From: Roseinatronobacter alkalisoli
GTDB lineage: Bacteria > Pseudomonadota > Alphaproteobacteria > Rhodobacterales > Rhodobacteraceae
Reading direction: 5' to 3'
NCBI RefSeq assembly: GCF_028745735.1
Contig: NZ_JAQZSM010000005.1
Coordinates: 62,001-126,000 of the forward strand
Length of the DNA stretch: 64,000 nt
Shown: piece by piece, positions 17,108 through 25,827 of the stretch
Numbering within the stretch: the first letter of the stretch is position 1
How the letters are laid out: every line of letters begins with the position of its first letter
Notes under the pieces: model-generated
Seen by the model: only the letters and a program-made list of their open reading frames with translations
Told to the model about the DNA's origin: nothing
Database searches by the model: none
Position numbers and translations under genes: made by a program

Positions 17108-18103
17108 TTATTCCAGCCCGGTTTCGCGCACTTCGTTCTCGTCTGACCAAAGCCCCCGGTCCTTGAAGAACGCGACTGCAGCCGGGTGGTAGGGCACCGT
17201 ATTGGTGGGGGTGGACAGACGGTCCTGCGCCGCTTCGGCCAGCGGTGGATAATCCGCTTTCAGGCCGGGCAACGCATCGTACAATGCTGTCAGGATCGCA
17301 GTCGCATCCGCGTCTGAAAGATCGGACGACACGGTAATAAAGACATCATAGGCCGAAACTGTCACCGGTTCGGTGATTTCGGGCATGCGCGGGTTCGGGG
17401 CAATTTCCGTCAGGTAGACGCCATTGAAGATGCTGTCCAGGTTTTCATCCGTGGCACCTGCGCCCGTGATCGACAGATACCGGATGCCGCCGGGAATGGT
17501 CGCATGTGCCTGCTGGGTCAACGGAATGCCAACTGCCACGCCTGTCGCATCGACATTGTCCTCAATCAGTGCGTTGATGCCCTGTTGCAACCCGGCGACG
17601 GTCACGCCTTCGACGTCATCGACCTGCAGCCCGCCTGCTTCAAGAATGGCGGTGTTCACGCGGCCAGTTGCGGCCTGCGCGGAAAAGCTGGTGATGACGC
17701 GCTTGCCGGCCAGGTCGGCCACTTCGGTCATCCCGCTGTCGGCGCGCACGGTTAACGCCTGACGCAGGGGCCACAGCCGGGCCAGCACCCGCATACCGGT
17801 ATAGGGGTCATTACCGTACTCGCCACGATACCATGCCCCCACATCAATAGAGGAATTCAGCCCCAGCGTCACCTCGCCCGCGTCGATCAGTGGTATGTAA
17901 ACTGATGAACCGGTGAACGGTTGCACTGTTACCTGACGCGCCAGCGTTTCCTGCAAAGCGGCGGCCAGCCCGCCCGCAATGGTGTAGTACAGCGTTCCCT
18001 GCGGGTTGGTCCCGATGGTGATCCGTTCTTGTGCCGTGGCCGGTACGGTTGCGGCAAATGTTGAAGCTGCGGCAATGGCCGCGATCAGAAATCGTTTATA
18101 CAT
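17108..18103 (-). CDS. TAXI-family TRAP transporter solute-binding protein
   Basis: Periplasmic receptor, 331 aa. The signal peptide is MYKRFLIAAIAAASTFAA..., with probable cleavage after ATAQ. The mature start ITIGTNPQGTLYYTIAGGLAAAL is the diagnostic TAXI pattern, followed by LAGKRVITSFSAQAATGR. It is the first gene of the operon leading to the fused permease and the LigW-like decarboxylase, and is divergent from the LysR gene at 18214. TAXI receptors are known for glutamate-like and diverse carboxylates; an aromatic acid is inferred here from the neighbouring decarboxylase. Confidence 0.92.
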   Translation of the reverse strand: MYKRFLIAAIAAASTFAATVPATAQERITIGTNPQGTLYYTIAGGLAAALQETLARQVTVQPFTGSSVYIPLIDAGEVTLGLNSSIDVGAWYRGEYGNDPYTGMRVLARLWPLRQALTVRADSGMTEVADLAGKRVITSFSAQAATGRVNTAILEAGGLQVDDVEGVTVAGLQQGINALIEDNVDATGVAVGIPLTQQAHATIPGGIRYLSITGAGATDENLDSIFNGVYLTEIAPNPRMPEITEPVTVSAYDVFITVSSDLSDADATAILTALYDALPGLKADYPPLAEAAQDRLSTPTNTVPYHPAAVAFFKDRGLWSDENEVRETGLE

Positions 18104-18162
18104 GTGATCCTCCCAGACCGGGCGGGTAGGGCCCCGCCGCGATAAAAGGCTACCATTGGTTG

Positions 18163-18177
18163 ATTGAATGATTTAAT
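18163..18177. promoter_or_regulatory. Candidate LysR box between the TAXI and LysR genes
   Basis: ATTGAATGATTTAAT is an imperfect dyad with the T-N11-A spacing of LysR binding sites, inside the 110-base AT-rich divergent region. It is the natural place for the LysR product to act on both promoters. Confidence 0.4.
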
Positions 18178-18213
18178 GAATATTAAAAGATTATTTATGC
18201 AGTAAGTATATGA

Positions 18214-19110
18214 ATGGCGATCAATCATCTTACGCTGCGCCAGCTTCAGGCGATCAAGGCGATCTATGATACTGGCCAGGTTTCGGCGGCGGCCGAACGG
18301 CTTTCGGTTTCGCAATCCTCGGCCAGTGTGCTGCTCGGGCAGGCGGAGGCGACACTGGGCGCACGGCTTTTCGACCGGTCTACGCGGCGTGTCGTGCCCA
18401 CCGAAGCGGTCGAGCAGATCATTGGTATCGTGACACGTATTATGGGGGATGTGTCGGCCATCGGCACCGCGATAACCGATCTGCAGGAACTGGAGCGTGG
18501 CGTTCTGCGCATAGCGGCGACGCCTGCCACGGGCATTGCGCTTCTGCCCCCCACGGTCAAACACTTCATCGCCGCCTATCCCCGCATTGCGCTGGACATG
18601 AATGATTGCGCCCCGGATCAATTCTTCCCCCTGATCCGCGAAGAGAAGGTGGATTTCGGCCTTGGCATTCCCCCCCATGACCGTGCTGAATTCGACTGGC
18701 GGCTATTGCACCACGACCCGATTTATCTGGTGTGTCGTCGGGACCACCGGCTGGCGGCGCAGGAAACCGTGCGCTGGCGCGATCTGGACGGCGAACCGCT
18801 GATTGCACCGCGCCGCAATTACGGCGTGCGCACGCAGATCGAGGATACACTTCGCTCTGTCGGCGCGACCGCGAATCTGCGGGTCGAGATCGGCTTTCTT
18901 TACAGTGCCGAATGGATGATTGCGTGTGGCATGGGGCTCGCGGCGTTTCCTTCGCGGCTGGCGGGGGCGATCAATGACCCGGATCTGGTAGTGCGCCCGC
19001 TGGTCGATCCGGTTGTCACCCGGTCAATGGCGGTGATTTCAAAACGCGGGCGGTCGCTGTCACCCTCGGCACAGCGTTTCGTTGATATGCTGGCGCGTGA
19101 TTTGGCGTGA
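18214..19110 (+). CDS. LysR-family transcriptional regulator
   Basis: A 298-residue LTTR. The N-terminal helix-turn-helix is LRQLQAIKAIYDTGQVSAAAERLSVSQ with recognition helix SQSSASVLLGQAE. The effector domain from about residue 90 contains LRIAATPATGIALLPPTV and an RRNYGVRTQIE segment. It is divergent from the TAXI/TRAP/decarboxylase operon with 110 bases between starts, so it very likely controls that operon in response to its substrate. A stem-loop follows at 19148. The ligand is unknown. Confidence 0.92.
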   Translation: MAINHLTLRQLQAIKAIYDTGQVSAAAERLSVSQSSASVLLGQAEATLGARLFDRSTRRVVPTEAVEQIIGIVTRIMGDVSAIGTAITDLQELERGVLRIAATPATGIALLPPTVKHFIAAYPRIALDMNDCAPDQFFPLIREEKVDFGLGIPPHDRAEFDWRLLHHDPIYLVCRRDHRLAAQETVRWRDLDGEPLIAPRRNYGVRTQIEDTLRSVGATANLRVEIGFLYSAEWMIACGMGLAAFPSRLAGAINDPDLVVRPLVDPVVTRSMAVISKRGRSLSPSAQRFVDMLARDLA

Positions 19111-19147
19111 AAGAGATGCCAAAAGGCGCGGAGCAAGGCCGCAGGTG

Positions 19148-19189
19148 GCCCGCGCTATCGGCGGACCCCGGCCCGCCGATAGCGCGGGC
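19148..19189. terminator. Bidirectional stem-loop terminator between LysR and DeoR genes
   Basis: A perfect 17-base inverted repeat at 19148-19164 and 19173-19189 with the eight-base loop ACCCCGGC. It lies between two convergent genes. There is only a weak T run (TTGGTTC) on the right, so it may act mainly as an mRNA-end structure. Confidence 0.6.
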
Positions 19190-19257
19190 TTGGTTCATTC
19201 CCCAACGCCACCCGTTCAGGCCAAATGCAGCAGTCATGTGGTGCGCGCCGGTGATGG

Positions 19258-20061
19258 CTATTCCTGTGATGTTGCCGTTTCAGCCGCGGTGGATGATGCT
19301 GTGGGGGCAAAGGTCAGGCTTATGCCCGCGCGCGCCAGCACGGTCATGGTTTCATCATCCGGCGGGCTGTCGGTAATGACGGTATCGAATTCGGACAGTC
19401 CCGCCAGCCGGTGCAATGCTGTGCGGCCAAAGCGCGTCTGATTGACCAGCAGGCACCGGTGCTGCGCGGCATCCATCATCGCGCGTTTTGCGCGAATAAC
19501 GGCGTCATTCATATGAAACACATCCAGCCCTGCGGCCGCCGGAACCGAAATAAAGGCGATATCTGCGCGCAGGTGCGATAGTGCGTCTTCGGTGACCACA
19601 CCGAAATAGGCGTGGTATTTTGCCGAATATACCCCGCCCAACGCAATCAGCCCAAGGCCCTGCTCGGCGCGGTGCTGGTCGATGATGGCGGCGTTATTGG
19701 TGATGACGGTCAGCGGTCTGTGCGCCAGCAATCCGGTTCCCAGACCTGCGGCTGTGGACCCGTCATTGACCATGACTGTCATGCCCGGTTCAACCAGTTC
19801 CAGTGCGGCGTTGACCATGGCGGTTTTCGCGGCCAGCCCCTGTTGGGCGCGAAAACGGAAATCGCTTTCGAACAGGGTTCCGGCCTCGATTGTGGCGCCA
19901 CCCCTGATCTTGCGCAGCAGGCCCTGGGTTTCCAGATCGTCCAGGTCACGGTGAATTGTCATTCTGGACACCACAAAGCGTTCGGCCAGATCATCCATAT
20001 CGACAGCACCATGACGCACCAGAAGGTCCATGATGGCTTGTCGGCGGTCGTCGCGTTTCAT
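19258..20061 (-). CDS. DeoR-family transcriptional regulator
   Basis: A 267-residue sugar-phosphate-type repressor. The N-terminal DeoR HTH is RRQAIMDLLVRHGAVDMDDLAERFVVSRMTIHRDLDDLE in outline, followed by the family linker LLRKIRGGA. The C-terminal phosphosugar-sensing domain (DeoRC, ISOCOT fold) contains MVNDGSTAAGLG and LIALGGVYS. It is divergent from the fructose-6-phosphate-aldolase gene at 20239, which it probably controls through the dyad repeats in between. DeoR proteins usually sense a phosphorylated sugar. Confidence 0.92.
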   Translation of the reverse strand: MKRDDRRQAIMDLLVRHGAVDMDDLAERFVVSRMTIHRDLDDLETQGLLRKIRGGATIEAGTLFESDFRFRAQQGLAAKTAMVNAALELVEPGMTVMVNDGSTAAGLGTGLLAHRPLTVITNNAAIIDQHRAEQGLGLIALGGVYSAKYHAYFGVVTEDALSHLRADIAFISVPAAAGLDVFHMNDAVIRAKRAMMDAAQHRCLLVNQTRFGRTALHRLAGLSEFDTVITDSPPDDETMTVLARAGISLTFAPTASSTAAETATSQE

Positions 20062-20074
20062 TGGCGTTGTCCCT

Positions 20075-20180
20075 GTTTCCGCATAAATATAACATAGGTA
20101 TCATCTAAAACAACAAAAATTATGTGATTTTGTTGTTTATTGTTGTTATTATCTTGTTTCCTGCCTATGTTCGCGGAAAC
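20075..20180. promoter_or_regulatory. Symmetric divergent DeoR/fsa promoter-operator region
   Basis: Three nested dyads share one centre: GTTTCCGC (20075) with GCGGAAAC (20173), AACATAGG (20091) with CCTATGTT (20164), and AAACAACAAAA (20108) with TTTTGTTGTTT (20128). Toward the aldolase a promoter can be read as TTGTTA (20143-20148), 17 bases, TATGTT (20166-20171). Repeated TTGTT elements are a plausible DeoR operator. Confidence 0.5.
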
Positions 20181-20238
20181 ATCATCAGGCAGGCCCTTTA
20201 CCCTGCTGACCGCCCGCTAACCCAAAGGAGATGCTGGA

Positions 20239-20892
20239 ATGAAATTCTTTGTTGATACCGCCGTGATCGCAGATATTCGCGAACTGAATGATTATGGCCT
20301 GCTGGACGGGGTTACCACCAACCCGTCGCTGATCGCCAAATCCGGCCGCGATTTCAAAGAAGTGATTGCCGAGATCTGCGGGCTTGTTGATGGGCCTGTA
20401 TCTGCCGAAGTGGCCGCGATGGGCTTTGACGGTATGGTGGCCGAAGGCGAGCATCTGGCGAAGATTGCGTCAAATGTCGTCATCAAGCTGCCGCTGACGC
20501 TGGACGGGCTGAAGGCCTGCCGCCATTTTGCGCGCAACAGCATACGTACCAACGTGACACTGTGCTTTTCACCCAATCAGGCGTTGCTGGCGGCCAAGGC
20601 AGGCGCTACCTATATCTCGCCCTTCCTTGGGCGGCTGGATGATCTGGCGCTGGACGGGATGGAACTGATCCGCGACATTCGTGTTATCTATGACAATTAC
20701 GGGTTTGAAACCGAAATCCTTGCTGCGTCCATCCGGTCGGCCAACCATGTCAAGGAAGCGGCCCTTGCGGGTGCAGATGTGGCGACCATTCCGCCTGCGG
20801 TGATCCGCAGCCTTGCAAACCATATGCTGACCGATAAGGGGCTGGAGCAGTTCGCCAGGGACTGGGCGGCGACCGGGCAATCCATCCTGTAG
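20239..20892 (+). CDS. fsa: Fructose-6-phosphate aldolase / small transaldolase
   Basis: A 217-residue member of the small transaldolase family (FSA/TalC). It reversibly cleaves fructose 6-phosphate to dihydroxyacetone and glyceraldehyde 3-phosphate, or acts as a transaldolase. The start [15 protein letters not shown] near 26-32, Schiff-base lysine K83 in [15 protein letters not shown] and the [10 protein letters not shown] motif are all present. The length fits the family. AAAGGAG precedes the ATG. Divergent DeoR control suggests induction by a sugar phosphate. Sequence alone does not separate aldolase from transaldolase activity. Confidence 0.9.
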   Translation: MKFFVDTAVIADIRELNDYGLLDGVTTNPSLIAKSGRDFKEVIAEICGLVDGPVSAEVAAMGFDGMVAEGEHLAKIASNVVIKLPLTLDGLKACRHFARNSIRTNVTLCFSPNQALLAAKAGATYISPFLGRLDDLALDGMELIRDIRVIYDNYGFETEILAASIRSANHVKEAALAGADVATIPPAVIRSLANHMLTDKGLEQFARDWAATGQSIL

Positions 20893-21002
20893 GTGCCGCG
20901 CCATTCCGGCGGTCATGTGAATAGTCCTTTCGCGTCTGCGCCATGTCAGATAGGGCGTTTCTGCGTCGTATCTGGCGTGCCACCTGAAACGGACAGTCAC
21001 CA

Positions 21003-21779
21003 ATGCGCATCGCCATCGACGTCACCATGGATTATCAGCTTGCTGGCGCAGAAACGGTTCTGCTGACCCTCGATGCGGCTGAAACCGACGGGCAGAAGGT
21101 ACTGCAAAGCGCGCTGGACATTGCCGATGCGACCCTGCATCGCATTCCCGGCGAGGGCGGCACAGGCGCACGGGTTTGCGCGTCTGTAACAAGCGACCGG
21201 CTGAAGCTGCGTTACAGCGCGGTGGTGGATGTCACCCGTTCCGAAATCATGCTGGACGCCCTGCCACAGGCTGGACTGGGGGCCCTTCCGCCAGAAGCGC
21301 TAAGTTGTTTGCGCCCGTCCAGATTCTGCCAGTCCGATCTTTTTGTGCCGTTCATGGGCCGCAGGTTTGGCCATCTGAAGGGCGGGGCCAAGGTGATTGC
21401 GATACGCGACTGGGTGAAGGCGGAAATCGCCTATGTCAGCGGGAGTTCCACCCCAACGACGACCGCCATGGAAACATTTGTGTCACGCGAAGGGGTCTGC
21501 CGGGATGCAACGCATCTGTTCTGCGCGCTGGCGCGGGCGGCGGGTATTCCGGCGCGCTATACCTCTGTCTATGGCGCGGATGTTCACCCGCCCGATTTTC
21601 ACGCGGTCGCGCAGGTCTGGCTCGACTCGGCATGGCATTTCATCGATCCGACCGGCATGGTCGCCGCTGACGGGGTGGTGATTATCGGCTGTGGGCGCGA
21701 TGCCGCGGATGTGGCCTTTATGGAAACCGCAGGGAATGCCTATGTTGTCAGTCAGAATGTGCGGGTTACGCGGCAATAG
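21003..21779 (+). CDS. Transglutaminase-like cysteine protease family protein
   Basis: A 258-residue protein with a C-terminal transglutaminase-core domain. The catalytic triad is visible as C166 (GVCRDATHL), H200 (DFHAVAQVW) and D215 (FIDPTGM). The N-terminal hundred residues form the beta-rich part common in this bacterial group. There is no signal peptide, so it is probably cytoplasmic. Related bacterial proteins are mostly peptidases or amidases of unknown substrate rather than cross-linkers. It stands alone, 110 bases after fsa and just upstream of the cobalamin riboswitch; no functional link is evident. Confidence 0.85.
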   Translation: MRIAIDVTMDYQLAGAETVLLTLDAAETDGQKVLQSALDIADATLHRIPGEGGTGARVCASVTSDRLKLRYSAVVDVTRSEIMLDALPQAGLGALPPEALSCLRPSRFCQSDLFVPFMGRRFGHLKGGAKVIAIRDWVKAEIAYVSGSSTPTTTAMETFVSREGVCRDATHLFCALARAAGIPARYTSVYGADVHPPDFHAVAQVWLDSAWHFIDPTGMVAADGVVIIGCGRDAADVAFMETAGNAYVVSQNVRVTRQ

Positions 21780-21854
21780 GCATTTCCGCCGGTGCCTCCC
21801 CCTCCTCCTGCGCGATATGTTGACATGTGGCGGCGTTCCATGCCTATTGGCGTT

Positions 21855-22044
21855 TGTCATGGTTCCCCGCAGCAATGCGGGGATGTAAAAGGGAAGCCGG
21901 TGCGGATTGCCATTCAATTCCGGCGCTGGCCTCGCAACTGAAAGCGGCGCGCGCGGCTGAAATACCTTCGGGATCAGTATGTCCCGCGAAGGCCAGCCAA
22001 GCTGCTATCCGCAAGCCAGAAGACCTGCCTGACAGGAAATGACA
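21855..22044 (+). ncRNA. Cobalamin (B12) riboswitch
   Basis: The main landmarks of the B12 aptamer occur in order. They are a P1 stem TGTCAT (21855) / ATGACA (22039), the hairpin TCCCCGCA-GCAA-TGCGGGGA (21864-21883), GGGAAGCCGGTG (21891-21902), GCTGGCCTCGCAACTG (21925-21940) and the B12 box AGCCAGAAGACCTGCC (22014-22029). It points into the MetE-like gene whose start is 110 bases downstream. Further hairpins, such as CAGGT-TGCG-ACCTG at 22086-22099, could form the expression platform. Adenosyl- or methylcobalamin would switch the gene off. Confidence 0.85.
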
Positions 22045-22153
22045 CCCACAGGCGGCGGGCCTTGGGATGCATGCGCGATGAAGGGCAGGTTGCGACCTGT
22101 CGCATTCTGCTGTGTCCCGCACCTGACCGCTGACTGAAAAGAGGGACTAAACC

Positions 22154-23260
22154 TTGACACCCACCACACCCACACCGCCATTTCGCGCCGACCATGTTGG
22201 CAGTCTGTTGCGCCCTGCGGCGATTGCCGACGCCCGCAAGGCGGGTTTGACCGGGGCGGAACTGACCGCAATTGAAGACCGCGAAATTCCGGCGCTTGTA
22301 CGCATGCAGGAAGATGTCGGCCTGAAGGTGGTCACCGATGGCGAAGCGCGCCGCGCCTTCTGGCATTATGACTTCATGGGCATGCTGGACGGGCTGGACA
22401 TCATTGAAACCGGCAGCGATGCGCTTGGGTTCAAGGGCGCAACCATAAGTCAGGTGCCGCAGATCACGGCAGAACTTGATTTCCCTGCGGATCACCCGAT
22501 GCTGGAGCATTTCCGCAAACTGGCACAGATGACCACGGTCTGCCCGAAGATTTCGATTCCCGGCCCGTCGGCGGTGCATTTCCGCGTGACCCCGGACAAT
22601 AACAAACACGCCCCCTATGCCGATCAGGACCAATTCATGGCCGGTATTGCCGCGACCTATAAAAAGGCCGTGCAGGCATTTTATGCGGCGGGATGCCGGT
22701 ACCTGCAACTCGATGATATTTTCTTTGCCTATCTGGGCGACGAAAAACAGCGGGCGATCCGCGCAGCCATGGGGCAAGACCCTGATTGGCTGATCGACCG
22801 CTATGCATGGATGCTGGAAGAAGCCATCAAGGACCGTCCTGCCGATATGATCATCGGCATGCATATGTGCCGCGGAAATTTCCAGTCTACTTTTGTGGCT
22901 ACCGGCGGGTATGATGCGGCGGCGGATGCGATTTTCAACCGTACCAGTGTGGATGTCTATTTCATGGAATATGACACTGACCGCGCAGGCGGGCTGGAAC
23001 CGCTGGCATTGCTGCCGAAGGGGAAAAAACGTGTTCTGCCCGGTTTCATCACCACAAAAACCCCCGAGCTGGAAAGCATGGACAGCCTGCGCCGCCAGTT
23101 TGATGCGGCGTCAAATTTTGTGGATATGGACCAGCTGGGCATTGCGCCACAATGTGGTTTTGCCTCGACCGAGCATGGCAACAAGATCACCGAGGATGAC
23201 CAGAAGCGCAAGCTGGACCTTGTGGTCAGACTAGCGCAGGACTTGTGGGGCGAGGTCTGA
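22154..23260 (+). CDS. Short (core) cobalamin-independent methionine synthase, MetE C-terminal type
   Basis: A 368-residue protein equivalent to the catalytic C-terminal half of MetE. The zinc ligands are visible as H237 and C239 (GMHMC), E272 (FMEYD) and C334 (APQCGF). The N-terminal barrel begins FRADHVGSLLRP. Such short forms methylate homocysteine, often with a methyl donor other than polyglutamyl-methyltetrahydrofolate. Start: TTG at 22154, preceded by AGAGGGA; the first internal ATG (22192) would remove the conserved FRADH. The upstream cobalamin riboswitch supports a role as B12-free substitute for MetH. The true methyl donor is unknown. Confidence 0.87.
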   Translation: MTPTTPTPPFRADHVGSLLRPAAIADARKAGLTGAELTAIEDREIPALVRMQEDVGLKVVTDGEARRAFWHYDFMGMLDGLDIIETGSDALGFKGATISQVPQITAELDFPADHPMLEHFRKLAQMTTVCPKISIPGPSAVHFRVTPDNNKHAPYADQDQFMAGIAATYKKAVQAFYAAGCRYLQLDDIFFAYLGDEKQRAIRAAMGQDPDWLIDRYAWMLEEAIKDRPADMIIGMHMCRGNFQSTFVATGGYDAAADAIFNRTSVDVYFMEYDTDRAGGLEPLALLPKGKKRVLPGFITTKTPELESMDSLRRQFDAASNFVDMDQLGIAPQCGFASTEHGNKITEDDQKRKLDLVVRLAQDLWGEV

Positions 23261-23269
23261 ATATATGAA

Positions 23270-23299
23270 ATTGCGGCGGGCACACCGGCCCGCCGCAAT
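23270..23299. terminator. Stem-loop terminator between convergent MetE-like and OmpA-like genes
   Basis: A perfect 12-base inverted repeat, ATTGCGGCGGGC (23270-23281) and GCCCGCCGCAAT (23288-23299), with loop ACACCG. On the minus strand it is followed by TTTCATA. Confidence 0.65.
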
Positions 23300-23311
23300 G
23301 CTGTATTCGCG

Positions 23312-25357
23312 TTACTGCCGCAGCAGCGGTGTGATCCGGCGGATGGCAACACGGCGGTTGCGTTCTTCCGCCTGCAGGGTCTGAATGCGCAGATAGCGTT
23401 TGCCATAGCCCTGAACGACCAGATTTTCCGGCGGAATGTCGAAAAACTCTGTCAGGGCCAGCGCCACGGATTCCGCGCGCCGGTCCGACAGCGCCAGGTT
23501 ATATGCCGCAGGGCCGGTTGCGTCGGTGTGCCCTTCGATCAGGAAAATCTCGCGCGGGTTATCCGCGACCAGACGTTCCATCAGCCGCCCGACCTGCAAC
23601 AGTTTTGATGCTTCATGCGGGCGTACATTCGCGCGGTTTGTTTCAAACGTAATCGGGTCAGGGCTAAGCAATGGCAGGGTTTCGCGCAATTCGCGCCATT
23701 CACGGATCTGGCGCAGGGAATAGCTGCGATCCAGCGCGCGCGCTTCTGCTTCTGCTTCGTGCAGCATGGCAAATGCCAGTTCCGGGTCGGTGCGCTGGGT
23801 GATGCGCAATTCGCGGGTGCGTGGCGGCGGCAGCACCGTCACATCAACAGCGTCCACCGGGCGCGTGTCGTCCACCAATTCGATGATGGTGCCATCCGGC
23901 AGTACGCGGTCACGGCGCAGCACACGGCCCGTGGCATCGCGGATGGTCAGAATCTGCGTGCCGTCCAGACGTTCCCAGCGGGTGCGCGTGGACCCGTCGC
24001 TGTAGCGTTCAATCCGTCGGGTGGAACCGTCTTCCAGAAGAATGGCATCATCATCGCGCCACAGCTGCAAATCGCCACCGCCCTGATCAACGACAACACG
24101 TTCATCCGACCGCGCCACGACACGGTTCTGGTTGATGACCATCCCCACGGCCAGCGCCCCAAGGGCAACCAGACCCGCGCGTTCCAGATCGCGGCGGTTG
24201 CTGCTGCTGCGTTGGGTGTGCGCCAGTGCGTCTGCGTCAAAATCCAGTGCCAGGCGCGATTCAAAGTCATCGCGGCTGCTGCGTGTCTGTTCGGCTGTGA
24301 TCTGTTCTTCGCTGACTTCGGGGTCTTCTGCATCCGTATCCGCGTCAGCGTCATCTTCGCGGGCGGCCAATGCGGCGGCGGATGTGGTCTGTTCGGTGGG
24401 GTCACTGTCGGCAGGGGTTTCCTGCGTCCCCAGCATCGCCCCAAGCAGGCCAACTGCCGATGACACGCCCGGATCTTCCAGCATGCGATCAATGGCCGCC
24501 TGTTGGGTGGCATCCAGTTCCGCCGGGGTTTCGGCAGGGGCCGCAACTTCTTCTTCCGGTGCGTCCTCGATCACCAGTTCGGGGGCATCCTGGGCCATTT
24601 CGTCTGCTTCGGCCAGAAGCTCCGCGCGTTCCGCTTCCAGTTCCTCTTGTGTCATCTCAACTTCGGCTTCGGTGGTTTCCGGCTCCAGCGCGGCTTCATC
24701 TTCCGGCGCTTCCACCTCGGCCTCTGCTTCCAGCTCTGCTTCGGATTCTACCTCCGCTTCGGCTTCTAGCTCTGCCTCTGCTTCCAGCGCTTGCTGCATG
24801 GCTGCGGCAGTGTCGGCGGCCTCGTCTTCTTCGGTTGGTGCCGGTTCGTCTTCCACCGGGTCGTCGGTCAACAACTCATCAAGCAAATCTGATGGCGCAG
24901 GGATGCTGTCATCCTCGGTCGGCAATGGGTCCGGCTCGGTCAGTTCTTCTGGCATTTCCTCAACGGGCACTTCCTCAATGGGTGCCTCTTCCGGCAGTTC
25001 AGGATCGTCCAGCGCCTCAAGGGCTTCGGGGGATGGAAATCCCGCTATCGCTGCGTCTGTCTCGCGCAGAATATGCTGCACGTCTTCCAGTGTGTCGGGA
25101 TCATCCATAATCGTTTCCGGGTCGTCAAACAGGACTTCACATTGCCCATCAAGCGGATCCTCGGCGCATTCGCTTATGACTTCGGCCAGGGGCGCGCAAT
25201 CCGTGCTTAGCGGGTCCAGAATACAGATTTGCGCCGCCGGTGTGAAAAGCGCCAGATCGTCATCCGAAATCGCATCGGACTGTGCCGAAACCATGACAGG
25301 GGGGGATGCCAGACACATGGTCAGGGCGGTTGTGGCGTATAATTTTGCGTTGCGCAT
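23312..25357 (-). CDS. OmpA-family outer-membrane/peptidoglycan-associated protein with long acidic spacer
   Basis: A 681-residue envelope protein. The signal peptide MRNAKLYATTALTMCLAS... probably ends after VSAQ. Residues about 80-390 are highly acidic and low in complexity, including an EAEAELEAEAEVE-type repeat around 190-225. A hydrophobic segment AGLVALGALAVGMVI near 392-407 follows. A middle part has repeated DGSTRRIERYSDGSTRTRW units. The OmpA-C peptidoglycan-binding domain fills about 558-678, with GHTDATGPAAYNLALSDRRAESV. It probably tethers the envelope to murein. Similar YD-like repeat/OmpA proteins are common in Rhodobacteraceae. No operon partner is seen. Confidence 0.85.
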   Translation of the reverse strand: MRNAKLYATTALTMCLASPPVMVSAQSDAISDDDLALFTPAAQICILDPLSTDCAPLAEVISECAEDPLDGQCEVLFDDPETIMDDPDTLEDVQHILRETDAAIAGFPSPEALEALDDPELPEEAPIEEVPVEEMPEELTEPDPLPTEDDSIPAPSDLLDELLTDDPVEDEPAPTEEDEAADTAAAMQQALEAEAELEAEAEVESEAELEAEAEVEAPEDEAALEPETTEAEVEMTQEELEAERAELLAEADEMAQDAPELVIEDAPEEEVAAPAETPAELDATQQAAIDRMLEDPGVSSAVGLLGAMLGTQETPADSDPTEQTTSAAALAAREDDADADTDAEDPEVSEEQITAEQTRSSRDDFESRLALDFDADALAHTQRSSSNRRDLERAGLVALGALAVGMVINQNRVVARSDERVVVDQGGGDLQLWRDDDAILLEDGSTRRIERYSDGSTRTRWERLDGTQILTIRDATGRVLRRDRVLPDGTIIELVDDTRPVDAVDVTVLPPPRTRELRITQRTDPELAFAMLHEAEAEARALDRSYSLRQIREWRELRETLPLLSPDPITFETNRANVRPHEASKLLQVGRLMERLVADNPREIFLIEGHTDATGPAAYNLALSDRRAESVALALTEFFDIPPENLVVQGYGKRYLRIQTLQAEERNRRVAIRRITPLLRQ

Positions 25358-25408
25358 CTGAACTCTCTTTCAACAGGTAAGGGAACCGACCGGAAGTGTC
25401 GAACCGGT

Positions 25409-25594
25409 TCAGTGGTGTGTAGCGCCGTGATGCCGTGACAGCACCCCTGGCAGGCTTCCAGTCCGGGCAGAGCCATTGACGCGGCCTGCATGTCGCTGCT
25501 GTGCCCTACGTCTCGGGTCGCTGAATATGACTGAAACAACAATGCAATTCAGCGTGAATGCAGTAAGGACCGCAAGTAATGTGATCTGATCCAT
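25409..25594 (-). CDS. Possible small membrane protein (hypothetical)
   Basis: An open frame of 61 codons beginning MDQITLLAVLTAFTLNCIVV, one clear hydrophobic helix followed by a basic, low-complexity tail. The ATG at 25594 has AGGGAG eight bases upstream, which is the only reason to list it. No family is recognised and the tail looks random, so it may not be a gene. Confidence 0.3.
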   Translation of the reverse strand: MDQITLLAVLTAFTLNCIVVSVIFSDPRRRAQQRHAGRVNGSARTGSLPGVLSRHHGATHH

Positions 25595-25827
25595 GGTCCG
25601 AACTCCCTGACGCAACAGCATACCGGATAGAACGCGCGAATGCGCGGCGGGTTCCCTGAAACCTTTGATGATGTATCACGCCACATGTTAAACCATTGTC
25701 AGATCAGGTGGGAACAGGTTGTTTTCAGTCGCAAGCGGCCCTTGGTTTATGCGCAATGCTTGCGCCATAGGTGGGGCGTGAATGCAATGAACGCGCGGGA
25801 TATTCCGCGCGCAACCAGATGCAGCGT

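Noticed and set aside
24132-25361. 409-codon Ser/Ala-rich open frame on the plus strand
   Set aside because: The Ser-rich repeats are the antisense reading of the Glu/Asp-rich arm of the OmpA-like gene; there is no start site or signal.
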